A stretch of DNA of 14,071 bases from Thermomicrobiaceae bacterium (lineage in GTDB: Bacteria; Chloroflexota; Chloroflexia; Thermomicrobiales; Thermomicrobiaceae), in the NCBI GenBank assembly GCA_007122555.1, contig SKTL01000271.1, positions 1 to 14,071 of the forward strand, given 5' to 3'. The position numbers and the translations under genes were made by a program. Below the pieces are notes generated by a model. It saw nothing but the letters and a program-made list of their open reading frames with translations. It had not been told where the DNA came from and did no database searches. Of the stretch, positions 1 to 5,820 are shown piece after piece (positions within the stretch are counted from its first letter, which is position 1; each line of letters opens with the position of its first letter).

Positions 1-252
1 GAATTGACCGCGGAACGCGCCGAGCTTTGTCGGGTGCGATTGGCGCGAAAAGAGTGGCCGGAGGACATTGCTGGCCGGTCGGTTCTCGATCACTACGCAA
101 CCGACGGGATCAAGTTCGAACTGGATCGGGATGCGTGGTTGCTTATCAGGCACGATGAGATTGATGAGGTGCTTCAGATCTGCGCCGAAGCGCCATCAAA
201 TGACGATGCGACGCAATTACTCCAGTCCGCTCGTCAGATGATGCTGGTTTAG
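1..252 (+). CDS. Phosphohexomutase (phosphoglucomutase/phosphomannomutase family), C-terminal fragment
   Basis: The reading frame is open from the first base of the window and ends at TAG 250-252, so this is the 3' end of a gene that starts outside. The 83 visible residues resemble the last domain of alpha-D-phosphohexomutases, enzymes that move a phosphate between C1 and C6 of hexose phosphates. Visible hallmarks are DGIKFEL (about residues 37-43), WLLIR (48-52) and LQICAEAP (59-66), which match the usual DGxKxxL, WLLIRPSGTEP and LRIYAEAP pattern. The oddity is that the phosphate-binding loop, normally R-P/F-S-G-T-E-P, reads RHDEIDE here, so the serine, glycine and threonine are all gone. 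This could be a divergent or inactive paralogue. Without the catalytic serine loop and the metal site, which lie outside the window, substrate and activity cannot be assigned. Family assignment is moderately sure; specificity is unknown. Confidence 0.6.
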   Translation, partial: ELTAERAELCRVRLARKEWPEDIAGRSVLDHYATDGIKFELDRDAWLLIRHDEIDEVLQICAEAPSNDDATQLLQSARQMMLV

Positions 253-323
253 GATCGGTTCGAGCTGACGCGGTCATGAGATCTCACGTGTGTGAAGCGG
301 TGGAGCGCCGGCTGCCGTCTGGT

Positions 324-329
324 TATACT
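324..329 (+). promoter_or_regulatory. Candidate -10 element for the uracil-DNA glycosylase gene
   Basis: TATACT lies 37 bases before the chosen GTG start, in the 114-base gap between the phosphohexomutase stop and the glycosylase. It matches 5 of 6 positions of the TATAAT consensus. I see no good -35 hexamer 16-18 bases upstream, so this is only a candidate. The same gap also carries the perfect 10-bp palindrome TGAGATCTCA at 277-286, of unknown meaning. Confidence 0.3.
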
Positions 330-366
330 GGGGCGGACTTGAATTCAGGTGAGGGGTGTTGCCCAG

Positions 367-975
367 GTGATTGAACTGACGATGGCCGAGGTTGAAGACC
401 AGATTCGCGGATGTAAGCTTTGTGATCTGAGCCGGACACGGACGAATGCGGTTCCCGGCGAGGGGAGTCGGTCTGCCGAGATCATGTTTATTGGCGAGGC
501 GCCTGGATTCCATGAGGACCGAAACGGTGAACCGTTTGTCGGCGCCGCAGGAAAGTTCCTCAATGAGATGCTCGAGTCGATCGATCTTGACCGATCGAGC
601 GTCTACATTACGAACGTGGTCAAGTGCCGACCGCCCGGGAATCGGGATCCGCTCCCGGATGAAATCGCCGCCTGCTCAACGTATATCGACCGTCAGATCG
701 AATTGATCAATCCCAAGGTCGTTGTAACGCTTGGTCGATTCTCTATGTCTCGCTGGTTTCCGAAAGAGCGGATCTCGCGAATCCACGGCCGCCCGCAGCG
801 ATTTGGCGATATCACCGTTGTGCCAATGTATCACCCGGCCGCGGCGCTGCATCAGGGATCGCTGCGCGCCACCATTGAGGCCGACATGAAGAAGTTGCCC
901 CAGATCGTCGCGCAAATGCAGGCGGAAGAAGATGAACGGGAAGACCCGGACTCGGAGCAGATGCGCCTCTTCTAG
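367..975 (+). CDS. Family 4 uracil-DNA glycosylase (4Fe-4S)
   Basis: This enzyme removes uracil from DNA, the first step of base-excision repair of deaminated cytosine. The 202-residue product has the family 4 signature: four cysteines C16, C19, C87 and C103 placed to hold a 4Fe-4S cluster, the active-site block GEAPGFHED (43-51) followed by GxPFVGAAGKFL (54-65), NVVKCRPPGNRDP (83-95), and the late YHPAAAL block near the end of the catalytic domain. Length and layout are normal for the family. The C-terminal 30 residues are acidic and low-complexity. I chose GTG 367 because GAGGGG at 351-356 sits 10 bases upstream; the in-frame GTG at 349 has no ribosome binding site, and ATG 382 is a weaker alternative. 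It has its own candidate -10 and precedes ftsK by 67 bases. Family assignment is very sure. Confidence 0.93.
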   Translation: MIELTMAEVEDQIRGCKLCDLSRTRTNAVPGEGSRSAEIMFIGEAPGFHEDRNGEPFVGAAGKFLNEMLESIDLDRSSVYITNVVKCRPPGNRDPLPDEIAACSTYIDRQIELINPKVVVTLGRFSMSRWFPKERISRIHGRPQRFGDITVVPMYHPAAALHQGSLRATIEADMKKLPQIVAQMQAEEDEREDPDSEQMRLF

Positions 976-980
976 TTCAG

Positions 981-1010
981 TTCGGCAAGCGGATAATTAT
1001 GTGTTAAGAT
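981..1010 (+). promoter_or_regulatory. Candidate ftsK promoter (extended -10)
   Basis: TGTTAAGAT at 1002-1010 is an extended -10 (TGn plus TAAGAT, 4 of 6 matches). TTCGGC at 981-986, with an 18-base spacer, is a weak -35. The predicted transcription start, near 1016-1018, would fall inside the dyad at 1014-1036. The predicted position is inferred from spacing only. Confidence 0.35.
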
Positions 1011-1013
1011 GTG

Positions 1014-1036
1014 TCCGTACACTATGAATGTACGGA
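1014..1036 (+). promoter_or_regulatory. Perfect 8-bp dyad overlapping the ftsK Shine-Dalgarno sequence
   Basis: TCCGTACA (1014-1021) and TGTACGGA (1029-1036) are exact reverse complements separated by a 7-base loop. The 3' arm includes the first three bases of the ftsK ribosome binding site GGAGGG (1034-1039), and the whole element lies between the candidate -10 and ATG 1043. In RNA it could form a hairpin that hides the ribosome binding site; in DNA it could be a dimeric repressor operator. The symmetry is seen directly, while either role is inference. Confidence 0.5.
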
Positions 1037-1042
1037 GGGAAA

Positions 1043-3265
1043 ATGGCTGCTCGGGCAACTCATACGAAGCGATCGCCACGAAAAACATCCGGACAACCGA
1101 AGAACGAGACGCAGGGAGCCAGCATTACGTCGGCAAGCCGGCGCGTAGCGGGATGGTTCGCCAGTCTGGACACGCCGGACGGGGTTCGACGCGAAGTCGG
1201 CGCCGTGCTGGCGTTGACAGCGACTGCATTGGTCCTGGTTGCGTTGTATGTCCCCGGAAGCGGGTCGCTGCTTGATTTTCTCGGGACCGGACTGCGATCA
1301 CTGTTCGGCGTTGGGGCGTTTCTCGTACCTCTCGCATTCCTCTGGCTGGCTGGAGAGGCGCTGTTTTCCTCGACCGAAGGCGCCAGGCGCCGGCGAGTCA
1401 TCGGGTATTCGCTCGTCACGATTTCGGTAGTGTCGTTCCTGCATCTGATTGGCGCACAAGATGGCCAGCTCGCTGGAGGCCACTTGGGCAGCGGATTTGC
1501 CGAGATGGTCCGGCTGATCGTTGGCGAGATCGGCACGGGCATTGTCATGCTCAGTGTCGGGATCATCGGAATCTACTACCTGACAGGTGTGGATGCGATG
1601 AGCGTTATCCGCACCTGGCGGCACAACCGGGCGGTTGCCCAGCACGAATCACTTGCCGTGAAGACGACGGAGCCGATCGAGGCGAAGAGCCGCCCAGCCC
1701 GAAGGACGCAGGAACCTGCGGACTTGCAGGGCGACGAATCGGCATCGAAACCAGTTATCAACGTGCCCAAGACCGCAAAGGCGCGGCCTGCATCTGAAAA
1801 GAAACAGAGGACCGATGACAGCGAGAAGGTGGCGAAAGGGATGATCCCTGCCGGACCTCCGCCGCTGCCCGATGTTGAACGCCTGACTCTCTACGAGGGA
1901 GGCAGTCCCGACCCGTCGGAACTTGAGGACAAGGCCGGGCTTATCGAGGAGACGCTGAACAATTTCAAGGTCAGCGCATCAGTTCGGGAGGTCCACCCTG
2001 GTCCCGCGGTGACGCTCTTCACGCTCAAACCCGGACCGGGTGTAAAAGTCCGTCGGATTACCGAATTGCAGAACGATCTGGCGCTGGCGCTGGCTGCCCC
2101 GTCGATTCGCATTGAAGCTCCCGTGCCCGGAATGGCGCGCGTGGGTGTCGAGATCCCGAATCAGACGGTTCATACGGTTGGCCTGCGGGAAACGCTCGAA
2201 TCGACGGATTTCCAGAAGGCGAAAGCGAAACTGCCTCTCGCCCTCGGCCGCGATGTCAACGGGAGCTATCGCGTCTCCGACCTGACGAAGATGCCGCATC
2301 TTCTGATTGCCGGGTCGACTGGTTCGGGGAAATCGGTCTGCATCAATGGCATCATCGCGACGTTCCTGGCGACGAACCGTCCAGAAGATCTGCAGATGGT
2401 CATGATCGACCCGAAAATGGTCGAACTCGTGGGTTTCAACGGCGTGCCGCATCTCAAGGGTCCCGTGGTAACCGAGATGGACAAGGTGGTCCCGGCGCTT
2501 CGGATGGTATTGCGCGAGATGGAAGATCGCTATCAGCGTTTCTCCGCCCTCGGAGTCCGGAATATCGATGGATACAACCTTAAGCGCGAGGAAGATCCAT
2601 CTCTGGAGAAGATGCCGTATCTGGTGGTGATAATTGATGAGCTTGCCGATCTGATGATGACTGCGCCGGACGAGGTCGAAACGTTGCTGGTCCGGCTGGC
2701 GCAGATGGCGCGGGCGACCGGAATTCATCTGCTTATCGCCACGCAGCGGCCGTCGGTAGATGTGATCACCGGTCTGATCAAAGCGAACGTTCCATCCCGG
2801 ATTGCGTTCGCCGTAACCTCGCAGACGGACAGTCGCGTCATTCTCGATCTCCCGGGCGCCGAGCGATTGCTCGGGAAGGGCGATATGCTCTACCTGCCTC
2901 CGGATGCGGCCAAACCGAACCGAATGCAGGGAGCGTTTATCGATGACAAAGACCTGCAATACATTGTCGAGCATTGGAAGTCGCTGTATCCGGACTACGA
3001 GTATGACCCCGAATGGGTGGATTTGCCCGCCGCCGATGAGAACGGTGACGGCAGTGGAGATGATGATCTGCTGGAAAAGGCGGACGCGATCGTCCGGCAG
3101 CAGGGAACGGCATCCGCCTCGATGCTACAGCGCCGATTGCGGATCGGATACAATCGCGCGTCGCGATTAATCGAACAGCTTGAAGCAAACGGGATTGTCG
3201 GCCCCGCAGACGGGCCGCGAGGCCGCAAGGTGTACATTGAGGATGGCGATGAGGACGTTGAGTAG
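1043..3265 (+). CDS. ftsK: DNA translocase FtsK/SpoIIIE family
   Basis: A hexameric, membrane-anchored ATPase that pumps double-stranded DNA and clears chromosomes from the closing division septum. The 740-residue product has all expected parts. Four hydrophobic spans lie at about 52-71, 87-108, 119-137 and 161-182. A charged low-complexity linker follows (about 195-275), then the alpha domain (about 285-360) and the RecA-like motor with Walker A AGSTGSGKS (423-431) and Walker B LVVIIDE (527-533). The last 65-70 residues form the winged-helix gamma domain (from about 672) that reads polar DNA motifs. The linker is short, so it resembles SpoIIIE and short FtsK rather than E. coli FtsK. ATG 1043 is chosen because GGAGGG (1034-1039) precedes it, although the spacing of 3-4 bases is tight; the in-frame ATG at 1028 has no ribosome binding site. 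It ends 12 bases from the convergent zinc-ribbon gene. Confidence 0.96.
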   Translation: MAARATHTKRSPRKTSGQPKNETQGASITSASRRVAGWFASLDTPDGVRREVGAVLALTATALVLVALYVPGSGSLLDFLGTGLRSLFGVGAFLVPLAFLWLAGEALFSSTEGARRRRVIGYSLVTISVVSFLHLIGAQDGQLAGGHLGSGFAEMVRLIVGEIGTGIVMLSVGIIGIYYLTGVDAMSVIRTWRHNRAVAQHESLAVKTTEPIEAKSRPARRTQEPADLQGDESASKPVINVPKTAKARPASEKKQRTDDSEKVAKGMIPAGPPPLPDVERLTLYEGGSPDPSELEDKAGLIEETLNNFKVSASVREVHPGPAVTLFTLKPGPGVKVRRITELQNDLALALAAPSIRIEAPVPGMARVGVEIPNQTVHTVGLRETLESTDFQKAKAKLPLALGRDVNGSYRVSDLTKMPHLLIAGSTGSGKSVCINGIIATFLATNRPEDLQMVMIDPKMVELVGFNGVPHLKGPVVTEMDKVVPALRMVLREMEDRYQRFSALGVRNIDGYNLKREEDPSLEKMPYLVVIIDELADLMMTAPDEVETLLVRLAQMARATGIHLLIATQRPSVDVITGLIKANVPSRIAFAVTSQTDSRVILDLPGAERLLGKGDMLYLPPDAAKPNRMQGAFIDDKDLQYIVEHWKSLYPDYEYDPEWVDLPAADENGDGSGDDDLLEKADAIVRQQGTASASMLQRRLRIGYNRASRLIEQLEANGIVGPADGPRGRKVYIEDGDEDVE

Positions 3266-3277
3266 GATGAATCGCCG

Positions 3278-3613
3278 TCAGGAATCAGCGTGTAGTTCGA
3301 CCGATTCTTCAGAATGGGTTCCGTCATCCTGCGCCTGTGAATAGCACGGGCCGCAGTAGACCGGCCGACCCTGGCGCGGCACGAACGGCACGGTCGTGTG
3401 CGCCCCGCACTCGGCGCAGATCACCTGATGCTGAACCGGAGGTTTGACACCCATCTCGACCTTGCGAGCGGCGCGACATTCAGGACATCGAACCGGGATG
3501 TTCTGGAGCCCTTTCTCCCGGAAAAACGCCTGTTCACCAGCCGTCCAGATGAAGTCCCCCGAACAGTCTCGGCATTTCAGGGTCCTGTCGCTGTAACTGG
3601 ACCTGTCTACCAT
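3278..3613 (-). CDS. Small protein with two zinc ribbons (trcl-type zinc-ribbon domain)
   Basis: The 111-residue product is small, soluble and built around four CxxC pairs: C14/C17 with C43/C46, and C66/C69 with C87/C90. The first half (DRTLKCRDC, then FxWTAGEQAFFREKGLQN, then RCPEC) matches the short zinc-ribbon domain Pfam calls zf-trcl; the second (CAECG, then TTVPFVP, GRPVYCGPC) is a ribbon often found fused to it. Its biochemical function is not established to my knowledge; nucleic-acid or protein binding is a plausible inference. ATG at 3611-3613 is chosen because the family begins just before the DxTLxC motif, and AAGGGGG lies about 10 bases upstream. The frame stays open upstream to 3724, but that part has no homology I recognise and an odd composition. 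It converges on ftsK with 12 bases between and no visible terminator. Confidence 0.85.
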   Translation of the reverse strand: MVDRSSYSDRTLKCRDCSGDFIWTAGEQAFFREKGLQNIPVRCPECRAARKVEMGVKPPVQHQVICAECGAHTTVPFVPRQGRPVYCGPCYSQAQDDGTHSEESVELHADS

Positions 3614-3814
3614 ATGTGTCCCGCCCCCTTCCGCAGGTATGCTCACCCCTCCGTGTTCGCGACCGGGTCGTCGCTCCCACGTCATTTGCTCCGCCCACCG
3701 CACGCGCGTACGGTTGCGCAACATTGCCGGCCAGAATTCCCTGAGACACTGAAGATTTTGGCTACCGTACCATACATTGAGTGTATTCGCAATCCGGATA
3801 TGACGTCGAATGAG

Positions 3815-3838
3815 GTCGCAAATACAGAGTCTTGCGAC
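3815..3838. repeat. Inverted repeat GTCGCAA-n10-TTGCGAC
   Basis: The 7-base arms at 3815-3821 and 3832-3838 are perfect reverse complements around a 10-base centre. The half-site TTGCGA also occurs once nearby on the minus strand (3787-3792) and in related form in GTTGCGCAAC (3713-3722). This suggests a transcription-factor site or an RNA stem, but the binding partner is unknown. Confidence 0.4.
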
Positions 3839-4019
3839 AGCGACGCGCGTCAGTTGGGTAACAGCGCGACGTCACGGGAACGCAAGCGTAGCGCACCCCT
3901 GGGCCCAGTAAGCACATGTTGTGTGACTGCGACCGGCGCCATTAGTCAGTATGCATAGAGTGAAGATTTAACAGCGCGGCATCCGCAGCGGTTAATGGAG
4001 TAGGTGCAGCCCCGGGCTT

Positions 4020-4028
4020 TGCTATAAT
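4020..4028 (+). promoter_or_regulatory. recR promoter, consensus extended -10
   Basis: TGCTATAAT matches the extended -10 consensus TGnTATAAT exactly, 38 bases before the recR start codon. There is no clear -35 hexamer, which extended -10 promoters can do without. The predicted start is near 4035, giving a leader of about 30 bases that includes the GGGGG ribosome binding site. Confidence 0.6.
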
Positions 4029-4066
4029 TTTCGTGTGGTTGGCAGTATACATGATCCGGGGGCGCG

Positions 4067-4672
4067 ATGAAGACACCGATTACTGCGGAACCTGTCAACC
4101 GGCTTGTTAATGAGTTTTCGCGACTCCCGGGGATCGGTCCAAAATCCGCGGCGCGTCTGGCCTATTACATCCTGCGCGGCAGTGAGGACGAGGCCCGGTC
4201 GCTGGCCAACGCGATTATTGACGTCAAAGAGCGGATCGGTCTGTGTTCGACGTGCTTCAACATATCCGAGTCTGATCCGTGCCCGATCTGTTCAGATCCC
4301 GAGCGAGACCGAAGCGTGGTGTGCGTCGTTGAGGAGCCGCTTGACGTCATCGCGCTGGACCGGACCGGTGAATTCAACGGTATGTATCATGTTTTGCATG
4401 GCGCCATCTCGCCGGTTGACGGTGTCGGGCCGGATCAAATCAAGGTCCGCGAACTCATTGAGCGAGTGAAGAGCTCCGAACTGACCGAGGTGATTCTGGC
4501 GACCAACCCGAACATCGAGGGCGATGCGACCGCAATGTATATTGCCAGGCAACTGGCCCAGTACGGTGTATCTGTGACAAGGCCAGCGAGCGGATTGCCG
4601 GTTGGTGGTGATCTCGAATACGCCGACGAGGTAACGCTGGGACGAGCGCTGTCGGGACGGCGAGCGCTCTGA
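4067..4672 (+). CDS. recR: Recombination mediator protein RecR
   Basis: RecR forms a ring-shaped clamp and, with RecF/RecO, loads RecA on SSB-coated single-stranded DNA at gaps. The 201-residue length is standard. The N-terminal helix-hairpin-helix is visible as LPGIGPKSAARLAYYIL (about 20-36). A C4 zinc finger follows at C60, C63, C72 and C75. The Toprim domain starts at VCVVEEPLDVIALDRTGEFNG (85-105) with the family block YHVLHGAISPVDGVGP just after. The ATNPNIEGDATAMYIA block is the RecR-specific end of Toprim. ATG 4067 follows a G-rich ribosome binding site and a consensus extended -10 promoter. In many bacteria recR follows dnaX and ybaB; here it stands alone after a long non-coding region. 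Its partner recO is 7 kb away in this window. Confidence 0.97.
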   Translation: MKTPITAEPVNRLVNEFSRLPGIGPKSAARLAYYILRGSEDEARSLANAIIDVKERIGLCSTCFNISESDPCPICSDPERDRSVVCVVEEPLDVIALDRTGEFNGMYHVLHGAISPVDGVGPDQIKVRELIERVKSSELTEVILATNPNIEGDATAMYIARQLAQYGVSVTRPASGLPVGGDLEYADEVTLGRALSGRRAL

Positions 4673-4748
4673 TAGAGCCCGCCGCACGCCTTGAACGATA
4701 TGTAGCGTTTTCGATGAACTAGCTAACGCGGGGCAATCGGGAGAGTGT

Positions 4749-5810
4749 GTGAGCGCATCTGACATTCAAGTACAGCCAATACGAATTCGAGATCTCGTCC
4801 GGCTACGGTCGATGCGGACTGATGCGCTCATGCCTGATCAATCGCATGGGCCGTTCGGAAATCGCATGGCTGATCCGTGGTCGGCGATGCCGGTGACCCG
4901 CCGGGCTCGCAAGTCATTCGTGGCCTATCTGGATGGACAGGTCGTCGGCCTTATAGATCTGGTGTCGGATCCAGCGAATCACCGTTGGGTCTTGTCGCGC
5001 GTCCTGACCTGCCGTCAGCTTCCCTCTGACGGGACAACCGCCGGCCGGGACGCAGTCTGGCGCGAGCTGATATTGCAAGCGATCCGCGCGGCGGGAGCTA
5101 CCCGTGCGAAGCGGATTCACGCGGTGCTTGCGGAGGATTCTCTGGTCATCCCTGCGCTTGTTTCGACCGGGTTCACCGAGTACGCGCATGACACGGTTCT
5201 GCTGGCGCAGGAATTGCCTCATATCGTTCCGACGGGCATTGTGCGACGGCAGGAACCGAGCGATGTCTGGGCAATTCATCAGCTGTATCATCAGGTGACG
5301 CCAAGACCAGTTCAATATGCCGAAGCGTTAACCAGCAATTACTGGAGTCGGGTTGTCCCCGGGCAGTCCGCGGCTCGCAATTTCGTGGTCGAGGATGGCC
5401 TCGAGATCGTCGCGCACTGTCGGGTTACGCAGGGTTGCGACGGTCCGATGCTCCATCTCATGGCGCATCCGGACGCGCACGGGCTGGTCGTTCCGGTTTT
5501 ACGTGACGTCTTACATGACCTCGGCCCGCTCGGGAAGCGAACGATGGCCGTGATCGTTCCCGACTATCTGCAGGAATATATTGATCCCATCGAGTCGCTC
5601 GGATTCGAGCCTGGAGGACGTCAATCGCGACTGGTCAAATACACGGTCGTCGCCCAACGAATGCAGTTTCGCGGAGTCGAGGAGCTTGCAAAGGATGTCC
5701 CGGAGCGGGTAGCCGCACGAACGCCGACGCTGACATATGTCCCATCAGGCGATTCAGACCAGTCCAGTCGTCAATCAAACCGCAGCCAGAAGCAGTATGG
5801 AATCAGTTAG
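4749..5810 (+). CDS. Tandem GNAT-like protein, function unknown
   Basis: The 353-residue product looks like two acetyltransferase-fold (GNAT) halves. The first, about 1-150, has the typical strand [16 protein letters not shown] followed by a long helix and the late block [24 protein letters not shown], which resembles the GNAT ending 'xxxLxxxGFxxxxxxxxL'. The second, about 155-305, repeats the plan with [18 protein letters not shown] and [23 protein letters not shown]. The acetyl-CoA loop (Q/RxxGxG/A) is poor in both halves, so catalysis is uncertain. The last 45 residues are polar. GTG 4749 has GGGAG a few bases upstream. It is the first gene of a tight run: the next gene starts 7 bases after this stop, and the ribosome binding site of that gene overlaps this stop codon. 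No substrate can be named; a partner of the R3H ATPase is only an inference from the neighbourhood. Confidence 0.65.
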   Translation: MSASDIQVQPIRIRDLVRLRSMRTDALMPDQSHGPFGNRMADPWSAMPVTRRARKSFVAYLDGQVVGLIDLVSDPANHRWVLSRVLTCRQLPSDGTTAGRDAVWRELILQAIRAAGATRAKRIHAVLAEDSLVIPALVSTGFTEYAHDTVLLAQELPHIVPTGIVRRQEPSDVWAIHQLYHQVTPRPVQYAEALTSNYWSRVVPGQSAARNFVVEDGLEIVAHCRVTQGCDGPMLHLMAHPDAHGLVVPVLRDVLHDLGPLGKRTMAVIVPDYLQEYIDPIESLGFEPGGRQSRLVKYTVVAQRMQFRGVEELAKDVPERVAARTPTLTYVPSGDSDQSSRQSNRSQKQYGIS

Positions 5811-5820
5811 GAGCACCGTG
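5807..5820 (+). promoter_or_regulatory. Ribosome binding site deciding the R3H ATPase start
   Basis: TTAGGAG (5807-5813) overlaps the TAG stop of the upstream gene and precedes GTG 5818 by four bases. In-frame ATG 5797 and ATG 5737 lack a comparable site and would overlap the upstream gene by 14 and 74 bases. The arrangement suggests translational coupling. Confidence 0.55.

Larger units (their letters stand above)
3614..4066. promoter_or_regulatory. Divergent non-coding region between the zinc-ribbon gene and recR
   Basis: These 453 bases carry no coding region I believe. They hold an unusual set of symmetric elements: GTTGCGCAAC (3713-3722), ATACA-n5-TGTAT (3772-3786), GTCGCAA-n10-TTGCGAC (3815-3838), GACGCGCGTC (3842-3851) and CTGGGCCCAG (3899-3908). 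A weak minus-strand promoter for the zinc-ribbon gene may be TTGCGA (3787-3792, read on -) and TACGGT (3764-3769), with the ATACA dyad in its spacer. The recR promoter lies at the right end. The region does not match SRP RNA, RNase P RNA, 6S RNA or tmRNA by eye. An unrecognised structured RNA or an operator cluster is possible. Confidence 0.4.

Noticed and set aside
1014..1036. Known SOS (LexA) box upstream of ftsK
   Set aside because: The dyad does not fit the LexA patterns I know (CTG-n10-CAG, GAAC-n4-GTTC, or the cyanobacterial form), so it is reported only as an unassigned dyad.
1979..2974. A 331-codon minus-strand frame inside ftsK
   Set aside because: It mirrors the conserved FtsK motor on the other strand; the protein is rich in His/Arg with no motifs, as expected of an antisense shadow.
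3398..3958. A 186-codon plus-strand reading frame opposite the zinc-ribbon gene and into the intergenic region
   Set aside because: It lies largely antisense to a gene with eight conserved cysteines, has no recognisable domain, and no ribosome binding site; the composition looks like shadow coding.
3614..4066. SRP RNA, 6S RNA, RNase P RNA or tmRNA upstream of recR
   Set aside because: SRP RNA genes can lie near dnaX/recR, but the conserved GGAAGCAGCC-type loop and the signatures of the other RNAs are absent on both strands.
4691..4725. Promoter TTGAAC with TAGCTA upstream of the GNAT-like gene
   Set aside because: The spacer would be 23 bases and no better -10 is present, so I do not annotate it.
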